Positions 1-12,818 of a DNA stretch of 64,000 bases are shown one piece after another. The DNA comes from Prunus persica (lineage: Eukaryota; Streptophyta; Magnoliopsida; Rosales; Rosaceae). A program made the translations under genes and the position numbers. Below the pieces are notes generated by a model, which saw nothing but the letters and a program-made list of their open reading frames with translations, searched no databases and was not told the DNA's origin. Location: the NCBI RefSeq assembly GCF_000346465.2, contig NC_034009.1, positions 36,091,557-36,155,556 on the forward strand, written 5' to 3'. How positions within the stretch are numbered: position 1 is the stretch's first letter; each line of letters begins with the position of its first letter.

Positions 1-304
1 GTTAAAAGAAGAAAAATACAAAAAGAAAACTCATTAGAGCTTCCAGCTCTTGTTTTGAATGATGATAGATTAAGTCTGATGTTGGGTTGAAATATTCTTT
101 ATTATGGCTAACTTAGCATTGATGTGCTATGAAAATATACGCTGTTAGATTTATTGTGAGAAAAATCAACAGTGAGATAAAACAATTTGGTGTTTGATAA
201 AAAAACAAAAGGGTCCCCACTTGCTCTAACAACAAAAAAACTAAAAATCTTGCAAGTTAACTAAAGAAACTGTATTCTTTAATAAATGAAATTTCCCGTT
301 ATTA
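1..304. other. Intergenic left edge
   Basis: AT-rich DNA with no ORF, RNA gene or repeat that I can support. It ends where the first Helitron copy begins. Confidence 0.5.
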
Positions 305-591
305 TCTATATATATAAAGCAAAAGGCAGAGAATGGTGAAACATTCAAAATACCAGAAAATACCCTTGGTTAATGCAAATATTAAGAATTGAAATTATTA
401 ATTAAATGAGGATAATATGGTAAATTCACAATTTTTCGTATTAAAAAAATTAAAATTAAAAGAAAATTCAGATAATGGATCCTATTTTTATGGAACACAA
501 ATATCCATTATCTTTTTTAATTCTAAAATAAATTTAAATTTTTTTAAAAAAAAACCTCTCGCATGCGCAGAAGCGCGTGCAGAGAGGCTAG
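305..591 (+). mobile_element. Non-autonomous Helitron, copy 1
   Basis: The 5' end is TC followed by TATATATATAAAGCAAAAGG. The 3' end is a GC-rich hairpin (555-587, arms CCTCTC/GAGAGG and GCGC/GCGC) followed by CTAG (588-591). The flanking bases are A on the left and T on the right, as expected for insertion between A and T. No target-site duplication and no Rep/helicase ORF are present, so it is non-autonomous. Its 3' end abuts copy 2 directly, giving a head-to-tail pair. Three related copies lie elsewhere in the window (592-874, 21159-21413, and 31234-31520 reversed). Confidence 0.85.
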
Positions 592-874
592 TATATATAA
601 AGCAAAAGGCAGAGAATGGTGAAACATTTAAAATACCAGAAAATGCCATTGGTTAATGCAAACATTAAGAATTGAAATTATTAATTAAATGAGGATAATA
701 TGGTAAATTCATAATTTTTCGTATTAAAAAAATTAAAATTAAAAGAAAATTCAGATAATGGATCCTATTTTTATGGAACACAAATATCCATTATCTTTTT
801 TAATTCTAAAATAAATTTAAATTTTTTATAAAAAAAACCTCTCGCATGCGCGGAAGCGCGTGCAGAGAGGCTAG
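592..874 (+). mobile_element. Non-autonomous Helitron, copy 2 (5' end slightly truncated)
   Basis: Nearly identical to copy 1 but it starts at TATATATAAAGC, lacking the first TCTA. It is joined directly to the CTAG terminus of copy 1. The 3' hairpin lies at about 838-870 and the CTAG terminus at 871-874, followed by T. It ends 275 bp before the VPE start codon and therefore borders that gene's promoter. Confidence 0.82.
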
Positions 875-1149
875 TACGAATTACGGGTGAAAAAACCAGT
901 GGAATTATACGGCGCCAACACTGTAATTCCCGCAATAATACGGTGCCGACGTGTACGCTCCAGATTGCACCCCTTTCCAATTAAAGAGTGAGCTCACTGG
1001 GGCCCGCAATCAATCATCCAAGTCGCATTGAAAAAGAGAACCCACGTGGTCACCAATAAATATCAACTCCTCCTCCGACCTTCGATCTTTGTGTTATATG
1101 TCAGCTCCACCAATCAGATATCCTCATACCAATTTGACCGGAAACCGCC
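875..1149 (+). promoter_or_regulatory. VPE proximal promoter and 5' leader
   Basis: A G-box core (CCACGTGG, 1042-1049) precedes a TATA-like AATAAATAT at about 1055-1063. The CT-rich leader that follows runs to the ATG at 1150. G-boxes are bound by bZIP and bHLH factors; the assignment rests on motif and position only. Confidence 0.45.
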
Positions 1150-4100
1150 ATGACTCGGTTGGCTAGCGCCGTCGTCCTGTTGTTCCTTGTCTCCCTCTCC
1201 AGTTTCGCTGCCGGTAGCCGGGACCTGATCGGAGACGTTTTACGGTTACCTTCTGAAGCTTCTAGATTCTTCGGCAGAGGCGATGACGGCCCTGATGAGC
1301 AAGACGACGGCACCGTGGGGACCAGATGGGCTGTTTTGATCGCTGGCTCAAATGGATACTGGAATTACAGGCATCAGGTCTTAATTTTACACGATATCAT
1401 CTTTCTTAATTCAGAAATATTCTTTTTTGTTATCAAACTTCAGTTGTTAATGGAATTTGAGTTATAATTTTGGATGTTAATTTCAATTTTTTTTCCCTTC
1501 ATGTTTTTTGAATTGTTTGATATCTGAATTTGGGTAACCTCATATTGGAAAGTTTATGCTTGTATAATCTCGTTTAAATTTGACTTTCAGCTTATCCAAT
1601 TTCTGATTCTTTTACCTTGTTGCTTTCGAATTTGTCAAACTAAATTTTGGAAGCTTAGAGTTTGTTTTGGAACTAATATGAATTTAGCTCAAGCTTGTGT
1701 CTTTCTTATCTTCCTTGATCTCATCTCATTTTGACTAAGACAGAGTTTTAAATTTACATGTGGCTTGAGTTTGTTTTGGAACTCATATGCATTTAGTTCA
1801 AGTTCGTTTTATTAATTATTATATTCCTTGATCTCATCTCAGTTTGAAACTTTGACATGGAGTACATGATCTCAACGTTAACCATATTTGTATAGGAGCT
1901 GGATTTCTGTGTCAGGGGTGAAATTGATACTTTTGTTGTGTCTATATCTTCATATGAATGTCAATAAATATCTTATTGGTTTCACATATTTGAAAGCTAA
2001 GCCACCCTCATTTCTTGATTGATGTTTAACACGGACCTTTTTATCTTGTTTGTTTAGGCTGATATTTGCCATGCTTATCAACTACTGAAGAAAGGTGGGC
2101 TGAAAGATGAAAACATTGTTGTATTCATGTATGATGATATCGCTTATAACGAAGAGAACCCTAGGCCCGGAGTCATCATTAACAGCCCACATGGTGATGA
2201 CGTTTACAAAGGAGTCCCAAAGGTCTGTTATCTTCCCCTCTAGGTGTTTACCTGCTTCTGAATTGATAGTTATAATTCCCCTCATGCGGTCGATTTTACG
2301 GTGGCAGGATTACACCGGCGATGATGTTACTGTTAACAATTTTTTTGCTGCTATCCTTGGAAATAAAACTGCTCTTACAGGGGGTACTGGGAAGGTTGTG
2401 GACAGCGGTCCAAACGATCATATTTTCATTTACTATTCTGATCATGGTGGTCCTGGAGTTCTCGGTTAGTATCAATTCTGCACATGACAATACTGACATT
2501 ATTTTGCCCACATCCCCATATCTTATCTACTTACTCTTTCCCTAGGGATGCCTACCAGTCCATATATTTATGCTAACGATCTAATAGAAGTCCTGAAGAA
2601 GAAGCACGCAGCAGGAACCTATAAAAGCTTGGTAAGTTTCTAGTTGAACTGTAAATAGATGCTGCATATACCAATAGAGTTGGACTAATTCGTAGAACTG
2701 CAGGTATTTTATCTTGAAGCTTGTGAATCCGGAAGTATCTTTGAGGGACTTCTTCCTGAAGGTTTGAATATCTTTGCAACTACGGCATCAAATGCAGAAG
2801 AGAGCAGTTGGGGGACTTACTGTCCAGGAGAGTATCCTAGTCCTCCCCCGGAGTATGAAACCTGCTTGGGTGACCTGTATAGCGTTGCTTGGATGGAAGA
2901 CAGGTATGCAGAATTATTTTATTTTGTTAAATTTTCAATAAAGGGGTGGGAAGAAAAGCAGCTTAATGTTAGCTTCATTTTGCATACCCTTGGTAAATAA
3001 TAACAATTTCATCTTTCCCTAAAAGTGCATTACTTCTTGAGTATTGTCACTTTAAGATTTGCCTCAAAATATGAAGAATATATGAATTAGGTAGAAGTTT
3101 GAAACTGTATCATTTCATGCCAGTTGTTTTTTCTTCTTTAATTCTTGCACTGGTGGTGTGGGTGTTTGGATTGTCTTTGCAAGAGCAGTTTCTTTCTCAG
3201 GTTGGAGAATGAAACTGTTCAAATTATAATTTTCATTTGAGATTTAACATTTTGACCTTGTGAACAGTGACATACACAACTTGAGGTCGGAAACTTTGCA
3301 CCAACAGTATGAGCTGGTAAGAATTCGTCTCTTAACACATTGTTATGGAACAGATAGAGATTTTTTTTTCTTCTTTTGTACAGGAAAGACCAGCTGTTTA
3401 TTATTGTATGTTTAAATAAAAGAGATTGTCTGTATTTAGAGAAGTCTTGGGGGTCTAGCCAAGAAATATCTAGATGTGATCCTGCTAGTTGCTAATGTCA
3501 GTTCTTTGATTTCATTATGATGGCCCAGGTTAAAACGAGGACAGCAAATGACAATTCTGGCTTTGGTTCTCATGTCATGCAATATGGCGATGTAGGGCTC
3601 AGCAAGGAAAACCTCTTTGTGTATATGGGGACAAATCCTGCAAATGATAACTACACTTTTCTGGGCGAGAACTCCTTGAGGCCATCTACAAAAGCTGTCA
3701 ACCAGCGGGATGCTGATCTTGTCCATTTCTGGCATAAGGTTAACTCTTACCTTTTTCATCCGTGAATAGTTATTTTGCCTTTTCTTTTAAATATCTAGTC
3801 TTAAAATTTATGTACTAGTCATCATCGGTACTTATATTTGGAAGTATTTCATACTGTTAGATATTATGATTGATTTGATTAAAAGTCAGGAGAGATCAGT
3901 AATGATGATTGGGGAATACTCCATGTTTTCATTGTTTAAACGGTAACATATCATAAGTACCATGGAGGTTTTGGAACCATGCCATTTGCCCTGCTCTCCT
4001 GTGAAGCTCCAAACAAAGCAGTAGAATATCTCTGCTTGGAACAAGAATTTTGAATACCAAAAAGGGAATGAAACCAAGGTTTTGATTAAATAAAAGCCTT

Positions 4101-4745
4101 AATTGTTATGAAAATCTAAGGTTCTACTTCTGAATATTCTGTGGTTTTGTAACTATTTCTGTGTGTTAGCTGTCAGCCTGAAGATCTAAGCCCCTTGTTT
4201 TCCCTTCTTTTCTTTTTCTGGATGCAGTACCGCAAAGCTCCTGAAGGCTCACCAAGGAAAATTCAAGCTCAAAAGGATTTTGTTGAAGCAATGTCTCATA
4301 GAATGCATATGGATCAAACCATGAAACTTATCGGGAAACTCCTGTTTGGAATCAAGAAAGGTCCAGAAGTGCTCAACACTGTTCGACCTGCTGGGCAGCC
4401 ACTTGTTGATGACTGGGACTGCCTTAAGACAATGGTAGTACTTCTGCTGTTCATTTTCTCCTTAATGCTGTTAAAACTTTTCTGATTCCATCTTGTTCTG
4501 CATATAAAACAGATTTTCACAAATAATATATGTGGCTGTGCCTGATGGGTTTGTGTGTGCAGGTGAGGAGTTTTGAGACATATTGTGGATCCCTATCTCA
4601 ATACGGGATGAAACACATGCGGTCCCTGGCAAACATCTGCAACGCCGGAATGACAAAGGAGCAGATGACCGAGGCTTCAGCACAAGCCTGCACGAGCGTT
4701 CCTTCTAGCCGTTGGAGCTCCCTGCACCGGGGGTTCAGCGCATGA
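1150..4745 (+). CDS. VPE: Vacuolar processing enzyme (legumain, cysteine peptidase C13)
   Basis: Asparaginyl endopeptidase that matures vacuolar and seed proteins and has caspase-1-like activity in vacuole-mediated cell death. Exons: 1150-1377, 2058-2222, 2308-2464, 2546-2631, 2704-2903, 3268-3316, 3529-3738, 4228-4434, 4563-4745. These give 494 aa, the normal family length, and all junctions keep frame. An N-terminal signal peptide (about 1-22) precedes an acidic propeptide. The core begins at [10 protein letters not shown]. The catalytic His is H177 in YYSDHGGPG and the catalytic Cys is C219 in LEACESGS, the positions known for Arabidopsis gamma-VPE. The C-terminal autoinhibitory prodomain keeps its conserved cysteines (CGSL, NICNAG, QACTS). 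The start is the first ATG in frame with the signal peptide. A vegetative alpha/gamma-type subclass is likely but not proven. Promoter: see 875-1149. Confidence 0.95.
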
Positions 4746-6781
4746 TTTCAAGAAGAAGAAAAAATGTGGGATTTGAATAACCAATCCGTGGTCATCTCTA
4801 TATGCAAAACATATCTTAGGATGCATTTCGATTATTGTTAATGTTATTCTGATTGCTTCAGTGTAACCTTGTGTAAATACAACTCAAGCCCCTGTACTGT
4901 AATGCACGTACCTACTGAATCTTGTAAGTAAATATTAGCATGTTTGTTGCGTATGAATACGTACCTGTTTGCTGCAGCTGGTGTACGCATCAGGCTCTGG
5001 TTATAAAAAAGTTTGCAATTACGATATGCCTTTGTTTTATGTTCACTTTGGTTGCTTCATTAAGGAAGTGAGTGGCTTGTCTCCATCTCCTTCACCACCA
5101 CCACTAACAGAACATAATTATCGCGTAACACTTTCAACTTTATGTCTATTTGAGTTATTATTTACAATTACAATTTTTTTATATTAAAATTTATCAAATA
5201 ATTTTGACAATGCTTTTTGTACTAGCACTTCAAAAGAATTATTTATTAAACATGAAGTTGCTTTACTTTACAATTAATTATTTTTAAAGCACAATAAAAT
5301 TAAATTTTTTAAAAAAGTCACATCAATCTCAAATTCCCCTTCTTTCTTGTCCGTCTCCAAATGGTAAACTGGTAATCTAGCTTTTGACCCCCAAAAAAAT
5401 GGAAATCTAGTGGGCCTTTCATAAGATAATGTCATTATCATTGTGTGAGTATATTCCGTGTAATTGAGTAATGAAAGATATCGATCGCGTTGGGAATTGG
5501 GGAAAGTTAGAAATATTTAAGAGACGGATTTACTCCCTCAATTAATGTAATTTATGGGTTTTCAAGAATTAAATGACGGATTTTAATGTGGAACACACAT
5601 AAATTTGTATACCTGATGTAAATTTAAGAGTTGGAATAATTTTAATATCCATTATAGGCAAATGAACATGCCATGCTATAGGTGTGTGCCCAATTTCATT
5701 GTGGAGAACGTAGCCGTAGGAGAGCATGCGTCCAACCCCAAATTCCCTTTCTTCCTCACCTTGCTCCAACCTGTAGCTGCCAAAATGTAGGTAAGCAACA
5801 GCCTACATTACGGGTCCAATAATGTACAATTTTGGCAAAGTCCAATTACTTTAATGATGGAATGATTGTATAGTTAAATCTTACTTAATAAGATAAGAGT
5901 GAGAGTCAAATTTATACGGTGCATATTTATTTCATGTGTCAATGCCAATTATATTACATATTTTAATTGAATAATACGGACCATTTAACTTGACACATGC
6001 AAAATTATAGATGAGCTTGTAATTGTAACATTAAGATTCACACAAAAAACGAAACTCACAATATTTAGCTGAATGGAAAATGTTTTCAAGATGCATCTAT
6101 CATAAGTTCTAGCTGTGAACATTATTATATGGCAGTGTCCCATCCCATGGTCTCCCCAAGACTCACAACCCAACATTTTCTTTTTCTTTTTCTTTTTCTT
6201 TTATTTTTTTATTTTTATAAAACGCAACCCAACTTTAAAAATATGATCCATAATTGCATATTGTCAAACCAACAGTGAAAAAAAAAAAAAAAAAAAGGGA
6301 AGCAGGAACCGACGCTCTAGATTCAACAATTTTATTTGGTCAACACACAAATATTTAAGCTTGGCTTATATACGGTCTATAATCGGCCACAGGAACCGGA
6401 CATCAAGGACAATTGTCTGATAACGTGAAATCCACGACTCTGGTTAAACTTACCATGGTTAGTTCACTATAACCATACTACAACGAACCGGTTCACCAGA
6501 AAAATAAAATTAAAAAATTAAAAAATTAAAAAAAGGTAAAGGATGAATAAAAAAATAATTGGGTAATGCAAATTATTGCCACTTAACGGAGTAGTAGATT
6601 CTGTTAGATTCATTTGACGAGGCGAAGAGGGGGCGCATAGTAAGAACGTTGTAACGAGGTTTAAAAGAGACGGAGCTGACGGTTTAAGATAGGGAGACGC
6701 GGGAGCCGTTGGATTGTTGATCAAGGGCCGATAATGCAAGGCGTTGGACGGTTCAAGTGTGACGGAGAGTGGGAGGGGTCG
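4746..6781. other. Intergenic region between VPE and DUF1639 gene
   Basis: Holds the VPE 3' UTR and AT-rich spacer. Simple sequence only: CTTTTT-type tracts at about 6178-6202 and a poly(A) run at 6278-6296. I see no convincing coding sequence. The last 100 bp act as promoter for the next gene. Confidence 0.5.
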
Positions 6782-6788
6782 TATAAAG
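6782..6788 (+). promoter_or_regulatory. TATA box of the DUF1639 gene
   Basis: TATAAAG lies about 35 bp ahead of a purine-rich stretch that looks like the start of a 5' UTR. It is the best core-promoter match upstream of the gene. Confidence 0.4.
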
Positions 6789-6814
6789 CCTGGGTTTTGA
6801 AAGGTGAGAGTGCA

Positions 6815-7878
6815 TTTCGTTCCATCAAAACAAGAAGAAGAAAGAGGAAGAAGAAGGAGAAAGAGCCTCTCTGACGTTTTGGCCTTCGGTTTTTCTTCTG
6901 CTTTAGAATTTAAAGAGGAATTCGGGAGAGAATTCGTAGAGCTGGACTGTGTGTAATGTTAAGGATCTAATTACGAAGCTTTTCTGTGAGCCTGTTGTGT
7001 GTTCGCGGGAGAGAGAAGGAGAGAAGAGCTTGCAGAGGTTGGTGATGGAGAAAACAGAGCTCGATTTTGGTAGTTTTAATGTAATCTGATTTCTTAGAAT
7101 GACCGGGTTATTTTGTGCAATTTCTGTTTTGCAGATACATTCAGAAGAGCTTTTGGAGGAATTTGAAGTGAAATCGATTGCGATTTGCTGGGATAATTTC
7201 CAAGGTGGACCTCATTTCATTGAAATTTACAGAGAAAAGGTCGAGAAATCTAGTTTAGAGGTGAGGGGAGTTGGATTTGCTTAATTTCCTAAACGATTTC
7301 ACTCCCTTATTCTAACTCATCGTTCGTTTGATTTTGGTTTCACAGGTACATTTCCCGGAGATTTGACCCCTTTTTTTTGAAGAAATCTCAACTGGGGTAT
7401 GAGATAAAGAAGAACAAGCATCTCTCATTCATGAGTGTCAGGGACATAGGCTCTAAGTTTCAATCATTTCGTTGATTTTCGGCTCTAGATTTGCATTTTG
7501 CAAAGTCAGAAGGCCTAGAAGAGCAAGATTACCCAAAAGAAGCAAACTTTCTTTTGCAAATTCAGGATTGTAGCTGCTTGCGAAATCTCAGTATAACAGG
7601 TGAGGATTCATTTTCCGAATCCTAGATCAGTGAAACCAAGTCTCGGGCTTAGGATTTCACTGGCTGATTTGATTTCCTTCCATTTTCGGTTCTTCGAATT
7701 TTGATATCTTTCTACTCAATTTGGTTTCTTCAAGGAGGCTCTCACTTTTCTCTTCTTTTTCCTCATCTGCAGCAGAGTCCAAGCAATTGGTTTCTCTGTT
7801 TTTTGATTTTCGATGTTCAAAAGCAGATAACTTTGCAACAGAATTTTAAGCTTTTCAAATGAAGCCAGCCGAGTTCCT

Positions 7879-7929
<51 letters not shown>

Positions 7930-8698
7930 CGCTGGGTCTTACATTTGGATCCATCATCTTTGTCCATCATCTTCTTTCAATTTTCTGTCATCTGCCTTCT
8001 GTGCAAGAATTTTCAATTTCAAAAAACTAATTGACCTTTATATTTGGGAAGATTATCTCTTCTTCTTCGTCTTCTTCTTCTTCCTCTCCTCCTCCTCCCC
8101 ATTTTAAAGGCTTTTAATATATTTTTCTGAATGATTTCCGTCTGTATTATCAGCATTGAAAAGAAAAGACCTTCTCTATGAAATTTTACCCGCTGTTTTG
8201 TGAAAAATCTATCTATCTTTGGTGTTCTTTGCTGGCAGTCCGAAGTTTGTGTCTTTTCCGAAATTCAAACACCAGCAGAGTGCAAAATCTTCTGTTTGGT
8301 TCTCGGGAAACTGATACAAGAAAAAACTGAGCTAACAGACGTAATTGCTCAACTTATTTAATCGCAATTCGTTGGAAGCGTCTGATAAAAAAAATATATA
8401 TATATATCAAAGATACAATTTTCATTCTTTGTCCTTTCCCTGCCTTTTTTTTTTTTCGATCTTCATCTTCTCCGTCTGTTTGGGTAGGCCCTGCTTTTCA
8501 TTTGAATTTTATTTTTAGGCACTCGCAGTTGCAGAGAGCCAGCCACAATCCAATTCCAGATTCTCAGTTTTTGCCATTTCCGTCCCTAACTTTAATTATG
8601 AGCATTAACCGCGGTTAAAGTGTAAAAAATCATGTTAACTAACTAACCGCTGTGATTAATTCTTGTTTTGGCATGGGTGGACAGGTGTACAAAAGGAG
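6815..8698 (+). other. Probable 5' UTR of the DUF1639 gene with leader introns
   Basis: There is no long ORF, but splice-like pairs occur: TTTGCAG acceptor near 7135, GAG/GTGAGG donor near 7260, CACAG acceptor near 7345, AACAG/GTGAGG donor near 7600, and GGACAG acceptor near 8684, just 14 bp before the start codon. A (CT)n tract lies at 7882-7926 and a short (TA)n at about 8394-8408. The exact exon structure of the leader needs transcript data. Confidence 0.4.
7882..7926 (+). repeat. (CT)n microsatellite in the leader
   Basis: About 22 CT units, pyrimidine on the sense strand of the DUF1639 gene. The apparent low-complexity ORFs on both strands here are products of the repeat. Confidence 0.9.
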
Positions 8699-10727
8699 AT
8701 GGAAAGGGACTGTCTTAGGCACACCCATACTAAAGACACCCACAATCCCAACACTCGAGACAAAACCGGAGGGGACGCCTCAGCCTCTCTGCTGTTGAGA
8801 GCGAGCCCCGATGCCATACGACACGCAACGACGTCGTCCGATTTCGTTTTGCAGTGGGGGAACCGCAAGCGCCTCAGGTGTATGAAGATCCAGGTCAAAG
8901 ACAAGGGCAAAGACGACTCCGACGCCCCGGTTACCCGAACCACAGTCCGGGTCGACCGCCGGGTCGTCCGACCTGATAAGGACCCGGCCAATCAGCCTTC
9001 CACGGCCGGTAACTCTAATCAGACGAATGGGTATTTGAATCTCCGTCAACGGCCGTTATCTCCGCAGCAGCCGCCACTTCAGCGTGTTCTCAGGTTACCA
9101 CTTGCACTTCACGCTTTTGCTTTATCTAATCTATATCTATTGCTTCCACGGGACGTCGTTTCGGTCCTGCCTTTCGTTAACATGTAGTTTCGTCGTTTTG
9201 TGGGGTAGTTGTGGTGGCGTTTTGTCGTTTAAATTAGTGGCGGGTGGGCCAGGTGCGTGGGTTTTGTCGTTTTTAGTTATTTTGGGACTTGTTGCCTACG
9301 GTTACATCTGTACAGTTTTGGTGCGGTTTTTATATATACCTTGATCTCACCGTCAGATGCATGAGTCATAATCATCAGATCAGGAGATTTTATATTCAGA
9401 CTTGCTTGATTTTAGATTTTAGATTTGTGAGGAAAAATCTCAGATGATTGCGTGGCCAATTTCTCTACGTCTGTGAAGGTCAAAGAGAATAATTTTGTTA
9501 GGTAAGTGTTTGTTGCTTTGATTAGATTATTTCATATGCAACAATAGAGTGATTGCAAATTCTGTTATCTTCTTCCTTGTTTGGTTGAAGAGAAAATCTT
9601 GTTTGCGTGAAGGGAAAATCTCTGATTTTCTTGTGCAAATTTGTCGCTTTAGATTGGATTGATTTATATGAGTGGGACTGGATAAATGGATAAGGCTAGA
9701 AAGCATGGAATTTTGTCCCACACCACTGGTTTTTTATATTCCTGGCCTGCCATTAACATGGCTGTGTTTAATCCTATGTGCTTAATGTGTAGTTGAATGA
9801 AATTTTGTCGGAGGGTTTTTGAGATTAGGAGTTTTAATGATGAAATTTGGGGCTGAATTTGTTGTGAGGCTTATCTTAATGATCAACTCTCCAATTGGTC
9901 AGGTGGGTGAAGAGATGTAAAAGCCCCAGAAGGAGAGCTCATGGTAAGTGCATGAGGGTAGGGTGCCTTCTTTGTTTGTCTTTGTAGGAAACTAGTAGCA
10001 TATGATTGAATTAGGTTGCTCATGTAGTCATGTAATCTTTTTGGCTTGATTGTGCACAACATAAAACACATTAACATAACAAACAACTTAAATTAGAGAA
10101 AGAGAGAGTCTTAGTGCCATAAGGTCAAGCATTTACCCTCACATTCACGGCAAGAGTTTGATTCTTCCTCGTTCGTGTTTTTCAGGATGCGGTATTAAAT
10201 TATGGTATCATACAGGATGGTGTATCAATAAGTTGATGTCAAGCATGATTGATTTGATACTAGTTCTAGTTTTCTTTTTTGGAATAAATGCCTTATTTAT
10301 TGTGATTGATTTGTTATTTATTTTAGACACGATGTTAGGGCTGATTTGATCATAAATCTAGAATGATTAGGCTTGAGTAAATTGATTTCCACTAGGACTT
10401 GTGTAGCAGGCTTATGTTGCTCATGGTCACACCGGATCGGGGCTCCACTACATCTTAGCATGATAGCGTCCGATCCATAACGACCGGCACCCTGATTCCA
10501 TGGGCTCAGTGGAAATAGGAAATGGGCAACTCCTATTCCACGTGTCCACGGAAAACCAATTCTTCAACCCCGTTTCTAGCCCTGGGATCACTGATGGATC
10601 AGGCAATGGATCCACGCCTTCCACGTTTCAACACGTGTTCCTTAACCCCACAAAAGGCACTCTCAATCCAACGGCTAAAATCCTGCCCAAAAACCAGCTG
10701 TGCACGTTATACAGTACATCACATCCC

Positions 10728-10768
<41 letters not shown>

Positions 10769-10887
10769 ATCTAACTTTTCATTAAAGAAAAGAAAATTAA
10801 CAACTCCCTCGTTTAAAAGCAGAACACAAAGGTCCCCCAAAGAAGCCAAAAACCACGCTAATTTTCTACGCAAAACCCATTACAAAG

Positions 10888-10925
<38 letters not shown>

Positions 10926-12818
10926 CAATCCACCGATCTAGATCGTCTCAAGGCCATTCCCGTAATTTCACAACTACCCACATTAATTTAATTTAATTTA
11001 ATTTTTTGCCCAAAAAGTATCATTTATTATGTTTTGTGCCAGCTTTTTTATGGGTTTATTGAATTCAATTGATTTGATTTGATTTGATTTTGATATGCGT
11101 ATCTGAATTGTGTAGAAACTCAGAGACCACAACAAGTGCCATGAGAGGCCAGAGCAACGGAGGCTTGAGGGGAATTGTTTCACCCGACAACAGAGGGGGT
11201 GCGCACGATAAGAAAGGCAACCACCACCATCACAACCACCACCACCATAATAATGAGAATAACAACACCAAGTCTGCAGCTTCTTCGGACACGGCGCACG
11301 ATAGTAAAAAGGGGGGAGGTGGGTCTTCATCGGGAAGCGGCGAAGCAGCGTTGGCGCCACCGATGGTCTGGCCGCCGAAGTTCGTGATTGCTTTGACCAA
11401 CAAAGAGAAAGAAGAGGACTTCATGGCAATCAAAGGGTCAAAATTGCCTCAGAGACCCAAGAAGAGAGCAAAGTTCATTCAACGCACCCTCAATGTAAGC
11501 TCCTCTATTTTCCTTTTTTAGTTACTTTATTAATTAATTAGTATTAATTAAAACTAACTAGTTTTTTTTATTTTTTTTCTTTCTCTTTTTAAAATAACAC
11601 CATTGCCTTGCAAAAACAAATCAAAACCCAGTTTGATTTTATTATATTTATATGGTTGTTTTACCTGTATTTATGCAAATTGTTGTTGCGACAAAATGTG
11701 GACTAGCTTAGAAGGAAGGAAAAGCAAAAAATAATAAAATAATAGAATAATAAATAGAACTTTCTGGTATTTGTTTAGTTTGGGTTAAAAGAAGCCGAAG
11801 AAGATTGCTAAAGTGACAGCAAGAACAAGGCATACACGTGTCCGCCAAGCCATGTATGCATATACCTAATATGCCTAAAAGTTAGTTTGCTGTCCGACTG
11901 GAATAGTATTAATAGGACGATGGTTTGGGTTAAGATTAAATTCTATATTATTCATAATAATATGATAATGAAATATTTTATTTAGGGTCGCCTCGTTTAG
12001 TGGAAAATTGATGTCACACGTGGCAATACATGGTTGTTGCTTTTGGGTTGGTTATCGTGGCGATGGACGGTGCGTGGCGTCTCATGTGGCCGCATGTGAT
12101 TTAGTGGGCATCAGTGGACGTTTAAAGCAAGTGGGCCTTAATTCTGTACTAACCGACAAAAAAAGGGCATATGGGTCGAAACGGACCCTGGGCCTGTTAC
12201 CGTTGGTTTTTTTTTGGGGGGTTCTTTTTGGGAAATAATATGCTTCATGTTGAGGGCATATAGGTATTTTCACTAGCCCTTAATTATGCTAACTGTTTTC
12301 TGGCTTGGACCGCACTGCCAACTGCTGAGCACAAAAGCACGAAAGCTGACTACCCACAATGCACCGTTTTCGTTTTTTAAGTTCCAAACATAGCAAAACT
12401 CATCAAAGTGCTTATCAAAAAGCCTATCCCGCTTTTTGCCCATTACCTAAAGCAAAAGCTACGCTTTTGCCAGTCTGTTTTTGCTTGTTTTGGCCTCTTC
12501 CTTTTAATTAGCTGGAAGATTATTGTTCTAATTAGTTTTTTATTTTCTGTAATTTTGTTTTATAGCTGGTAAGCCCAGGAGCATGGCTCTGTGATCTGAC
12601 CCTAGAACGGTACGAGGTCAGAGAGAAGAAGATTTCCAAGAAGGTATTTTATTGAGTAATTTTCTTCGATTCAGGGCCTAAATCAAATTTCCTTAATTTG
12701 CCTTTAATGTTGATATTTTTATGCAGCAGAATGAATAGTTTTTTTGTGTTTTTGCATGATGCTGCAGAGACCAAGAGGGCTAAAGGCGATGGGCAACGTG
12801 GAGTCTGACTCTGAATAG
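8699..12818 (+). CDS. DUF1639 family protein
   Basis: Function unknown; a plant-specific family. Exons 8699-9093, 11116-11494, 12566-12643 and 12768-12818 give 300 aa in frame. The family's two signatures are both present. The first is an N-terminal block with VLQWGNRKRLRC, about residues 48-59. The second is the C-terminal DUF1639 block: FVIALTNKEKEEDFMAIKG, LPQRPKKRAKFIQRTLN, LVSPGAWLCDLTLERYEVRE, then RPRGLKAMGNVESDSE at the C-terminus. A His/Asn-rich low-complexity tract (HHHHNHHHHNNENNN) and a Gly/Ser tract sit between them. The basic KKRAK and SKKRPRG clusters could be nuclear signals (inference). The start chosen is the first ATG after the leader acceptor. A shorter form starting at the exon 2 ATG (11141) is conceivable; see the intron 1 finding. 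Confidence 0.85.
10732..10764 (+). repeat. (CT)n microsatellite in DUF1639 intron 1
   Basis: Pure CT repeat on the sense strand, the first of two such tracts inside the 2-kb first coding intron. Confidence 0.9.
10889..10921 (+). repeat. Second (CT)n microsatellite in DUF1639 intron 1
   Basis: Pure CT repeat on the sense strand, 125 bp after the first. Nearby ORFs rich in Leu-Ser are translations of the repeat, not genes. Confidence 0.9.

Noticed and set aside
417..656. 79-aa frame within the Helitron pair
   Set aside because: Spans the terminal hairpin and the junction of two non-coding elements; the same frame recurs in copy 4 because the element is repeated.
8663..8698. Upstream in-frame extension of the DUF1639 protein
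   Set aside because: It would need a TTG start and crosses a likely 3' splice site (GGACAG); the ATG at 8699 is preferred.
10500..10991. 163-aa frame with long Leu-Ser runs
   Set aside because: Translation of the CT microsatellites in an intron.
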